From JAGLCW01 sp964422555 (GTDB lineage: Bacteria > Caldisericota > Caldisericia > UBA6126), in NCBI GenBank assembly GCA_964422555.1, contig CAYRBR010000076.1, forward strand, positions 1-6,690: a DNA stretch of 6,690 bases, written 5' to 3'. Positions 1 through 6,440 of this stretch are shown here, in pieces. Position 1 is the stretch's first letter, and each line of letters opens with the position of its first letter. A program made the translations under genes and the position numbers. Under the pieces are notes generated by a model. That model was not told the origin of the DNA. It saw only the letters and a list, made by a program, of their open reading frames with translations, and searched no databases.

Positions 1-829
1 CAACATTCTTTACACCTCGTTGATGCAATGAGATGACGTCCATATACCCTTCCACGACAATAGCTCTTTTCGATCGATTTATCTCCGATCTGGCAAACGA
101 TAAAGCATACAAGTTATGCCCTTTGTGAAACAGAGAGTAATCTGGACTGTTCAAGTATTTAGGAGTGGCATCTTTTTCTATCCCTCGACCACCAAAACCA
201 ATGGGTCGATTACGATGGTCAAAAATGGGAAAAATGATTCGATTGCGAAAATAAGGATACAAGTATCCATCTTCTTTTTCTCGAAGAAGTCCTATGGTTT
301 TGGAAGCTTCCTTGTCAAATCCTTTTTTTTGCAAAAAAGATACAAATTGTTGTGAATCAAAAGGGGCAAAACCTAGCTGAAACTTACGAATGGTTTCACT
401 GTTTATTTTTCGATTCTGAAGATACATTTTTGCTTCTTTGTTTGTACTTAATTGTTTTTGAAAAAAAAGAGTACAGTCTAGCAAAATGGAATACCAATCT
501 TCATACTTCGAATTTTGCTTTGAGCGTCCCCATTGTGGAGGTTCTAATCCTGCTTCTTTTCCTAAAAACTCAATTGCTTCCTGAAAGGTATATCCTTCGT
601 ATTTTTCAACAAATCGAATAATATCCCCACCTACGTGACATCCAAAACAATAGAATATTTCTTTCGTAGGATTCACGGAAAAGGAAGGAGTCTTTTCTAC
701 GTGAAATGGGCATAATCCTACAAAATTCTGTCCCGCCTTCCGTAATCGAACAAAACGTCCAATGAAATCAACAATATTTATTCTGGTTTTGATCTCTTGG
801 ATGTATTCTTCAATTTTATGATCTAACAC
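1..829 (-). CDS. dnaG: DNA primase DnaG, N-terminal part (3' end cut by window edge)
   Basis: DnaG makes the short RNA primers used by the replication fork, working with the replicative helicase. My translation of the minus strand gives 276 codons with no frameshift. The N-terminal CHC2 zinc-binding domain is clear: CPFH (C40, H43) and CFGC (C61, C64), with the typical EKTPSF and GGD residues between and after them. The RNA polymerase core follows, with FRNRIIFPI (194-202), GFGGR (211-215) and PKYLNSP (223-229). The TOPRIM motif VVEGYMDVI begins at residue 258 with the likely catalytic Glu at 260. The window ends just after this, so most of TOPRIM and the helicase-binding C-terminus are missing. 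The start is GTG at 829-827: an in-frame TAG lies at 841-839, so no start further upstream is possible, and AGGAG stands 6 nt before it. It lies 86 nt downstream of ppdK on the same strand. An 8-A run at residues 167-169 does not break the frame. Confidence 0.97.
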   Translation of the reverse strand, partial: MLDHKIEEYIQEIKTRINIVDFIGRFVRLRKAGQNFVGLCPFHVEKTPSFSVNPTKEIFYCFGCHVGGDIIRFVEKYEGYTFQEAIEFLGKEAGLEPPQWGRSKQNSKYEDWYSILLDCTLFFQKQLSTNKEAKMYLQNRKINSETIRKFQLGFAPFDSQQFVSFLQKKGFDKEASKTIGLLREKEDGYLYPYFRNRIIFPIFDHRNRPIGFGGRGIEKDATPKYLNSPDYSLFHKGHNLYALSFARSEINRSKRAIVVEGYMDVISLHQRGVKNV

Positions 830-834
830 GTAGT

Positions 835-840
835 TCTCCT
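835..840 (-). promoter_or_regulatory. dnaG ribosome binding site (AGGAGA)
   Basis: AGGAGA lies 5 nt upstream of the GTG start at 829 (6 nt if counted from AGGAG). With the in-frame stop at 841-839 it fixes the start of dnaG on a non-ATG codon. It sits 11 nt after the hairpin at 852-882, so the folded hairpin would not cover it. Confidence 0.85.
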
Positions 841-851
841 AAAATAGAAGT

Positions 852-882
852 AGGAAGCATCTCTGTAAAAGAAATGCTTCCT
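852..882 (-). terminator. Hairpin between ppdK and dnaG, possible leaky terminator or attenuator
   Basis: A perfect 9-bp inverted repeat (852-860 with 874-882, AGGAAGCAT/ATGCTTCCT) is visible. In minus-strand RNA the pairing continues through a G-U wobble (861/873) and three more pairs (862-864 with 870-872). This gives a 13-bp stem with a 5-nt loop, UUUAC. In plus-strand RNA the same wobble position would be a C-A mismatch, so the structure favours the direction in which the genes are transcribed. The tract after the stem on the minus strand is ACTTCTATTTT: U-rich but interrupted, so any termination may be partial. It could equally be an RNA processing or stability element that sets dnaG output apart from ppdK. 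Confidence 0.45.
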
Positions 883-885
883 TTC

Positions 886-913
886 AATATAAGCAATGGT
901 TAAAAAGTTACAA
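886..913 (-). promoter_or_regulatory. Candidate sigma70-type promoter for dnaG
   Basis: On the minus strand TTGTAA (913-908, 4 of 6 to TTGACA) is followed after 16 nt by TATATT (891-886, 5 of 6 to TATAAT). The predicted start near 879 falls inside the 5' arm of the hairpin at 852-882. The site begins 3 nt after the ppdK stop codon and is the only intergenic stretch in the window large enough for a promoter. In AT-rich DNA such matches also arise by chance. Confidence 0.3.
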
Positions 914-915
914 GT

Positions 916-3543
916 TTACTTACGATTAATTATTGTGGATTGTGCAGCTGCAAGCCTTGCAACAGGAACTCGATAAGGAGAACAGCTCACATAGTCCAAA
1001 CCAACCCGATCACAGAAGAAAATTGAATCGGGATCGCCACCATGTTCTCCACAAATACCCAATTTTAATTTTGGATTGGTTGCTCGACCTTCTTTTGCTG
1101 CCCACGATACTAGCTTACCAACACCAGTTTGATCAAGACTCTGGAAAGGATCTACTTTTAGAATCTTTTGATCGATGTACTGTCGAAGGAATTTACCTGC
1201 ATCATCGCGAGAATACCCAAAAGTCATCTGTGTTAAATCGTTAGTTCCAAAAGAGAAGAACTGTGCAGTTTTAGCTATATCGCCAGCTGTAAGAGCAGCT
1301 CGGGGAATTTCGATCATAGTTCCCACCATATATTCGATGGTTATGCCTTGTTCTTTCATAACTTCTTTAGCAGTTTCATCTACTATCGCTTTTTGTGAAT
1401 TGAATTCTGCATCGGTTCCCACCAATGGAATCATAATTTCAGGGTGAACTTCTTCTTTATTCTTGGCTAATTCACATGCTGCTTCAATTATAGCTCTAGT
1501 CTGCATGGCTGTAATCTCAGGATAAGTAATTCCCAATCGACAACCTCTGTGTCCCAGCATGGGGTTAAATTCTTTCAAAGACTCAATAGTAGCCATTACC
1601 TTTTCAACCGAGACATTCAATTGTTTGGCTAATTCTTCGATATCTTCTTTTGCTGTTGGTAAAAATTCGTGTAAAGGTGGATCCAAAAGACGAATGGTAA
1701 CAGGTCTTCCTGCCATTGCTTTAAAAATTCCTACAAAGTCTTCTTTTTGCATAGGAAGTATTTTTTCTAAAGCTTTTTCCCGACCTTCTAATGAATCGGC
1801 TAAAATCATTTCACGTACAGCTTTAATCCGATCACCTTCAAAGAACATGTGCTCGGTTCTACATAATCCAATTCCCTGGGCACCAAATTCAACAGCCTGT
1901 TTCGCATCCTTTGGAGAATCTGCATTCGTTCTTACATCTAGCCTACGAACTTCATCGGCCCATTGCATTAATGTACCAAATTCACCACTAAGGTTAGGAG
2001 GAAGTGTGGGGATATTCCCCTCATACACTTCTCCTTTTGTGCCATCTAAACTTATGATATCGCCTTCTTTAACAAGCAGTCCATCGCTTGTTTTAAAAGC
2101 TTTCTGTTCTTCCATAACAGATAAACCATTCGCACCTGATACACAGCATTTTCCCATTCCACGAGCAACAACTGCAGCATGTGATGTCATTCCACCTCGA
2201 GCTGTTAAAATACCCTGTGCGCTATTCATTCCTTTAATATCTTCAGGAGAAGTTTCTTCTCGAACAAGAATTACTTTTTCTCCATTTTCTGCCATAGCTT
2301 CTGCTTCATCAGCTGTGAAAACAACCTTTCCAAAAGCAGCTCCAGGCGAAGCTGGTAAGCCAGTAGCAATTACTTTTGCCTGTTTCTGTTTATCAGGGTC
2401 AAAACGAGGGTGAAGCAACTGATTCAAAGCATTAGGATCCACTCGTAAAATAGCTTCTTCTTTGGAAAGCAAGCCTTCCTGTACCAATTCAACTGCTATT
2501 CGTACGGCAGCAGCACCCGTTCGTTTTCCATTTCTTGTCTGTAATAGAAACAGTTTTTTATCTTCAATAGTAAATTCAATATCCTGCATATCACGATAAT
2601 GGTTTTCCAATGTATTTAAAATACGAAGCAATTCTTTGTAGCAATCAGGAAGAATATCATTCAATTCACTAATATGCTTAGGAGTACGGCTTCCAGCCAC
2701 TAAATCTTCTCCCTGTGCATTTAACAAAAATTCTCCATACAGTCCTTTTTCACCGGTAGAAGGATTACGAGTGAAGCAAACACCAGTTCCCGATACATTG
2801 CTTTTGTTACCAAATACCATACACTGCACATTCACAGCCGTTCCTAAAAGACCTTCAATTTTATTTAGTTTTCGGTATACAATAGCACGATCATTATTCC
2901 AAGAACCCACCACTGCATTAATGGCATCGGTTAATTGTTTCATAGGATCCTGCGGGAAACCTTCACCACGTTCTTCAATATAAATTTTCTTGTACCCATC
3001 AATAACTTGCATCAAGCCATCCTGGTCAAGTTCATTGTCAAGCTTTACGCCTTTTTTCTCTTTCACAGCAGAAAGTACTTTTTCAAATTTTCCATGGGAA
3101 ATTCCATACACAACATTCCCAAACATTTGCAGAAAGCGACGATATGAGTCACAAATAAAACTAGGGTTTTGGGAAATTTCTACTTGTTTCTCAAATACCT
3201 TATCGTTTAAACCCAAATTAAGAATTGTATCCATCATACCGGGCATGGAAACAGCAGCCCCTGATCGTACCGATACTAACAACGGTTTGTCGGGGTCACC
3301 AAACACTTTTCCAGTCTCTTCTTCCATTCTCTTCAAATGTTCTTTTACTTCGCCCGATAACTGCTCTGGATACGAATTGTTATGATTGTAGAAGTATTCA
3401 CAAACTTCCGTTGTAATCGTAAATCCAGGGGGTACAGGAATACTTAATCTTGCCATTTCGGCTAAATTAGCTCCCTTTCCTCCCAATAATTCCTTCATTT
3501 CTTTTGAACCTTCCTGAAAATGATACACGTACTTCTTATTCAC
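916..3543 (-). CDS. ppdK: Pyruvate, phosphate dikinase (PPDK), 875 aa
   Basis: This cytosolic enzyme reversibly converts ATP, Pi and pyruvate to AMP, PPi and PEP, either for gluconeogenesis or for PPi-using glycolysis. All domains are present. The ATP-grasp part starts at GGKGANLAEM (21-30), followed by VSVRSGA and SMPGMMDT. The swivelling phosphohistidine domain has GGMTSHAAVVARG, with catalytic His455 and the Thr453 that PPDK regulatory proteins phosphorylate. The C-terminal TIM barrel has GLCRTEHMF (Arg562), TIRLLDPPLHEF (Arg618), MIEIPRAAL (Glu745), GTNDLTQ (Asn768) and GICGEHGGDP (catalytic Cys831). The length is normal for the family. I start at GTG 3543, not at the longer in-frame ATG 3567: AAGGAGG stands 8 nt before the GTG, and MNKKYVYHFQEG matches the usual PPDK N-terminus. 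The first 8 nt overlap the end of glyS, which suggests translational coupling. No gene for a PPDK regulator (PpsR type) is in the window. Confidence 0.97.
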   Translation of the reverse strand: MNKKYVYHFQEGSKEMKELLGGKGANLAEMARLSIPVPPGFTITTEVCEYFYNHNNSYPEQLSGEVKEHLKRMEEETGKVFGDPDKPLLVSVRSGAAVSMPGMMDTILNLGLNDKVFEKQVEISQNPSFICDSYRRFLQMFGNVVYGISHGKFEKVLSAVKEKKGVKLDNELDQDGLMQVIDGYKKIYIEERGEGFPQDPMKQLTDAINAVVGSWNNDRAIVYRKLNKIEGLLGTAVNVQCMVFGNKSNVSGTGVCFTRNPSTGEKGLYGEFLLNAQGEDLVAGSRTPKHISELNDILPDCYKELLRILNTLENHYRDMQDIEFTIEDKKLFLLQTRNGKRTGAAAVRIAVELVQEGLLSKEEAILRVDPNALNQLLHPRFDPDKQKQAKVIATGLPASPGAAFGKVVFTADEAEAMAENGEKVILVREETSPEDIKGMNSAQGILTARGGMTSHAAVVARGMGKCCVSGANGLSVMEEQKAFKTSDGLLVKEGDIISLDGTKGEVYEGNIPTLPPNLSGEFGTLMQWADEVRRLDVRTNADSPKDAKQAVEFGAQGIGLCRTEHMFFEGDRIKAVREMILADSLEGREKALEKILPMQKEDFVGIFKAMAGRPVTIRLLDPPLHEFLPTAKEDIEELAKQLNVSVEKVMATIESLKEFNPMLGHRGCRLGITYPEITAMQTRAIIEAACELAKNKEEVHPEIMIPLVGTDAEFNSQKAIVDETAKEVMKEQGITIEYMVGTMIEIPRAALTAGDIAKTAQFFSFGTNDLTQMTFGYSRDDAGKFLRQYIDQKILKVDPFQSLDQTGVGKLVSWAAKEGRATNPKLKLGICGEHGGDPDSIFFCDRVGLDYVSCSPYRVPVARLAAAQSTIINRK

Positions 3544-5560
3544 GATTGTTGCCTCCTTGGAACACAATATTTGAAAAATTACAAAACTGTAGGTATAAAA
3601 AATTTACCCAAGATATTAATCGAAGTCGATTTAATTTTTTGCAATTATTTTCACAATTTACTAAAACTGAATCAAAAAAATTCTCAATAAAAGGGTTTAA
3701 AGACACATATAGTGCAATCTTTTTAGATAAGTCTTTTTCTTCCTTACAAAGTTCGCTTATTATTTTCCATTTTTCATACAATTCTTTTTCTTCTTTATCC
3801 TCTAAAAGTGATTCATCTACAGGCTCAAGCAGATAGTTCTCTTTGGTAATGTTTTTAATGCGAGTAAATGATTCACACACAATTCGAAATGATGGGTCAC
3901 TACTCCAATGTTCCAACACTTGAATCTTCGATTGCAGTAAAGAGGGATTTTCGAAATCCTGAATCATTACAGCTTCTACTAAATCGTATCGGTAAAATTG
4001 ACCCAAGAAAAGAGAAAGTCGACTGGAATAGAACTTTCGAATAGTTTGTAAAACTTCGTTGTAATCGAAATCCAACCCATCCATTTTTTGATACAACTGT
4101 AGAGCAGTACCAAAAATGGAAGAAATGGAAACATCGAGTGATTCGTTATACAGAATCCGAAATAATCCATTGAGGGTTCTTCTTAAACCCAAAGGATCAG
4201 CCGATCCCGTTACAGAAGCATGAATTGCAAAAGCACCCGAAAGGGTGTCTATACGATCAAGAATACCAAGGATTCTTCCAAGGTTACCTGAGGGAAGTGA
4301 GTCGCTTTCTCTTCGGGGAGAATAAGCATCTTCAATTGCCATGGATACAGAAACATCTTCGTGATCTAAATTCGCATAAATTCGTCCCATGGTACCTTGT
4401 AGCTCGGGAAGCTCAGTTACCATATGGGTGGGTAAATCCATCTTCGATAAATACGCCGCTCGAAGCAGTTTCTCTTTATTGGCAGTGCATGGAAATTGCC
4501 CTGCCAATGCTTCCAATCGTTTTGTTTTTTGGAGAACTGTCCCCAATCCCTTCATAAAAACAATTCGATCAATTTTCGTTGCATAATCGGCTAGTGAAAT
4601 TTTCCTGTCTTGCTGGTAGAAAAACTTCGCATCTTCCAGTTTTGCAGTAATAACCTTGGTATAGCCCAAAGCTACTTTTTCTACATTTCTGGGACCATTC
4701 ATCACAAAAAAGAACTCTGGCAATAAGTTTCCTTTGTTATCCTGTGAAGTGAAACATATTAGATGATCTTCAATCATAGTCTTCACAGCTTCTTTTGGAA
4801 TTTGTAACAAATCTTTTGAGAATGTAGCTTTACAAACAATCGGCCATTCTGTGCAGAGTGCATTTTTCTCAATGATATCTGCAGGAGCACTATCAGGAAG
4901 AGCTGTGGTTATCTTTCGAACTCTTTCTTCTGTATGCACACAAATAGTATTCTGTTCAATAAGAGAAAAATAATCGTTTGCATTAGGAATAGAAATTGGA
5001 GAAAATCCTCGAAGCCCTCGTGACTCATTCCCAGCTTCGACATTCATCATCGATATGGGAAGAATCTTCTCACCGTACATAGAGCAGATCCATCGAATGG
5101 GTCGAACAAATACAAATCCATTCCATTTCATAGTAATAGCAAAAGGATACTTCTGAAGCCATTTTGGAAATTCATTCTGGAAAACTGTTTCTACTTTTTC
5201 ACATACAGGTTGTGTCATGCAGAATACATACTCTTGTCCTTTTACGGCTTCAATAGTGTATGAATCGGTTTTACATTTTTGTAAAAAACCTTCTAATGCT
5301 TTTGTGGGGGTACCTTCTTTTAAAGCAATTCTAACAGGAGGTCCTTTCACTTTTTCAGGGATTATATTTTGTGTGGGACTCACTCCCTTCACACAAAATA
5401 CCATTCTTCTGGGAGTAAGCGAAAAAGAACCTTCTTCAAACACAATAAATTGTGATTCCAGCCAGGTTTTAAAGTCTTTTTGCATGTCCTTGAGTAGCTG
5501 TTTCATGCAAGACAGTGGTAATTCTTCTACTCCAATTTCAATTAATACATCACGATTCAT
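3536..5560 (-). CDS. glyS: Glycyl-tRNA synthetase beta subunit, 674 aa
   Basis: The beta subunit pairs with GlyQ in the bacterial alpha2beta2 glycyl-tRNA synthetase and contributes most of the tRNA recognition. Family landmarks appear in order: IEIGVEELP (7-15), TPRRM (49-53), KGPP (72-75), PTKALEGF (85-92), FVRPIRWI (151-158), LEDAKFFYQQDRK (308-320), LGTVLQKTKR (339-348), LSKMDLPTHMVTELPELQG (371-389, HD-like domain), TGSADPLGLRR (451-461) and the C-terminal anticodon-binding end FFDSVLVN (628-635). The length is slightly below the usual ~690. Several normally conserved spots differ: the MK-x-(H/D)QKYF stretch reads MIEDHLICF (262-270), GNEKV reads GYTKV, the following Arg is Lys307, and EHY reads DAY (411-413). 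The ATG at 5560 overlaps glyQ by 11 nt and follows AGGAAGAGG by 9 nt. The C-terminal 8 nt overlap ppdK. No frameshift is seen, so it is probably functional but faster evolving than its neighbours. Confidence 0.96.
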   Translation of the reverse strand: MNRDVLIEIGVEELPLSCMKQLLKDMQKDFKTWLESQFIVFEEGSFSLTPRRMVFCVKGVSPTQNIIPEKVKGPPVRIALKEGTPTKALEGFLQKCKTDSYTIEAVKGQEYVFCMTQPVCEKVETVFQNEFPKWLQKYPFAITMKWNGFVFVRPIRWICSMYGEKILPISMMNVEAGNESRGLRGFSPISIPNANDYFSLIEQNTICVHTEERVRKITTALPDSAPADIIEKNALCTEWPIVCKATFSKDLLQIPKEAVKTMIEDHLICFTSQDNKGNLLPEFFFVMNGPRNVEKVALGYTKVITAKLEDAKFFYQQDRKISLADYATKIDRIVFMKGLGTVLQKTKRLEALAGQFPCTANKEKLLRAAYLSKMDLPTHMVTELPELQGTMGRIYANLDHEDVSVSMAIEDAYSPRRESDSLPSGNLGRILGILDRIDTLSGAFAIHASVTGSADPLGLRRTLNGLFRILYNESLDVSISSIFGTALQLYQKMDGLDFDYNEVLQTIRKFYSSRLSLFLGQFYRYDLVEAVMIQDFENPSLLQSKIQVLEHWSSDPSFRIVCESFTRIKNITKENYLLEPVDESLLEDKEEKELYEKWKIISELCKEEKDLSKKIALYVSLNPFIENFFDSVLVNCENNCKKLNRLRLISWVNFLYLQFCNFSNIVFQGGNNRE
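3552..3558 (-). promoter_or_regulatory. Strong ppdK ribosome binding site (AAGGAGG)
   Basis: AAGGAGG lies 8 nt before GTG 3543 and is the best Shine-Dalgarno match in the window. It is placed inside the last codons of glyS, spelling Gln-Gly-Gly just before the GlyS C-terminus. An ATG at 3567 would put this site inside the gene, so it decides the start. A strong site suggests PPDK is made in larger amounts than the synthetase. Confidence 0.9.
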
Positions 5561-6428
5561 TGGATAATTCCTCTTCCTGTCTTTCTACAATCCTTTGTGC
5601 AGCGTTTCTTGCTAGGGATCGTACTCGTCCTAAATACTGGGCTCGTTCAGAAACAGATAAAGCCCCTGCTGCATCAAGAATATTAAATATATGAGAACAC
5701 TTCAAAGCGTATTCATAACCAGGCCAGACTAAATCGTGTTGAAAACAAGATTCACCCTCATCATAGAACAATGAAAACAGAGTAAAAAGTCGTTCGTGAT
5801 TGGCTGTATCATGGCAATACACAGATTGTTCATATTCTTCCACTTTTCGTAAAGAACTATACTGAATAGAAGGAGTATAGGATAAATCGTATAGGGAATT
5901 TTTGTTCTGAAGATACATAGCAATTCTCTCCAGTCCATAGGTAATCTCTACAGCTGGGACAGGCAATGAAATGCCACCCACTTGCTGGAAATACGTAAAC
6001 TGAGTAATCTCCATTCCATCCAGCCACACTTCCCATCCAACTCCCCATGCTCCAAGGGTGGGGGCAGCCCAATTGTCCTCAATGAAACGAATATCGTGCT
6101 CTTTTGTTGGGAATCCAATTGCTGCTAAACTTTCCACATATAGTTCCTGGATATCCTCTGGAATAGGCTGCAAGATAACTTGCATCTGGTGATGTTTGTA
6201 GACACGATTCGGATTGTCAGCATATCGTCCATCTGATGGTCTTCTTGAAGGTTGTACGTAACAGGCTCTGTGAGGCCCTTTTTCGAGTACATAAAAAAAA
6301 GTATAGGGAGACATCGTTCCTGCCCCTACCTCCATATCCCATGCAGGTAGAATTGCACAACCTTGTTCTTCCCAGTATTGTTGCAGTTTTTGAATTATTT
6401 TATTGAAAGTGACATCGGTATTCTTCAC
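5550..6428 (-). CDS. glyQ: Glycyl-tRNA synthetase alpha subunit, 292 aa
   Basis: GlyQ is the class II catalytic subunit that activates glycine with ATP and, with GlyS, charges tRNA-Gly. The protein is canonical and complete. It has YWEEQGCAILPAWDMEVGAG (18-37), VQPSRRPSDGRY, NPNRVYKHHQMQVILQP, IQELYVESL, EHDIRFIEDNW, LGAWGVGWEVWLDGMEITQF and the class II motif 3 region EITYGLERIAMYLQ. The length fits the family. The start is GTG at 6428: an in-frame TAA lies at 6434-6432, so nothing further upstream can be used, and GAGGT stands 5 nt before it. The nearby ATG at 6432 is in another frame and gives only about 10 codons. The gene begins 12 nt after the CBS gene stop and overlaps glyS by 11 nt. 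No T-box leader is present, so if glycine-responsive control exists it must act further upstream. The TGA stop shows that UGA is not read as Trp here. Confidence 0.98.
   Translation of the reverse strand: MKNTDVTFNKIIQKLQQYWEEQGCAILPAWDMEVGAGTMSPYTFFYVLEKGPHRACYVQPSRRPSDGRYADNPNRVYKHHQMQVILQPIPEDIQELYVESLAAIGFPTKEHDIRFIEDNWAAPTLGAWGVGWEVWLDGMEITQFTYFQQVGGISLPVPAVEITYGLERIAMYLQNKNSLYDLSYTPSIQYSSLRKVEEYEQSVYCHDTANHERLFTLFSLFYDEGESCFQHDLVWPGYEYALKCSHIFNILDAAGALSVSERAQYLGRVRSLARNAAQRIVERQEEELSNES
5570..5578 (-). promoter_or_regulatory. glyS ribosome binding site (AGGAAGAGG)
   Basis: The purine-rich AGGAAGAGG ends 9 nt before ATG 5560 and lies within the last codons of glyQ, in its Glu-rich tail. 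Because the glyS start precedes the glyQ stop, ribosomes ending glyQ can restart on glyS. This fits the equal subunit need of an alpha2beta2 enzyme. Confidence 0.7.
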
Positions 6429-6433
6429 ACATT

Positions 6434-6438
6434 ACCTC
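6434..6438 (-). promoter_or_regulatory. glyQ ribosome binding site (GAGGT)
   Basis: GAGGT lies 5 nt upstream of GTG 6428, in the 12-nt gap after the CBS gene stop. Its last base begins the TAA that closes the glyQ frame upstream, so GTG is the first possible start. The short gap leaves no room for a separate promoter, which argues for co-transcription with the CBS gene. Confidence 0.7.
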
Positions 6439-6440
6439 AA

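Noticed and set aside
116..621. Two plus-strand ORFs (79 and 89 codons)
   Set aside because: Both are antisense to dnaG, whose zinc-finger and core motifs are unmistakable on the minus strand; their Phe/Lys-rich sequences look like translation of the complement.
1559..2413. Long 284-codon ORF on the plus strand
   Set aside because: It lies wholly antisense to the conserved central part of ppdK, has no recognisable motif, and is Ser/Pro-rich as expected from the complement of a conserved gene.
3561..3640. Possible ppdK promoter in the AT-rich 3' end of glyS
   Set aside because: Several TATA-like and TTG-like words occur but no pair has both good matches and 16-18 nt spacing; the region is coding and simply AT-rich.
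4225..4557. Plus-strand ORF of 110 codons
   Set aside because: It is the antisense shadow of the most conserved part of glyS (HD-like domain and TGSADPLGLRR region).
6292..6300. T8 run in glyQ as a possible frameshift
   Set aside because: The frame continues through Tyr-Thr-Phe-Phe-Tyr into conserved GlyQ sequence, so the gene is intact.
6429..6440. T-box riboswitch or promoter before glyQ
   Set aside because: The gap to the preceding gene is only 12 nt and holds just the ribosome site, so no leader or promoter fits here.
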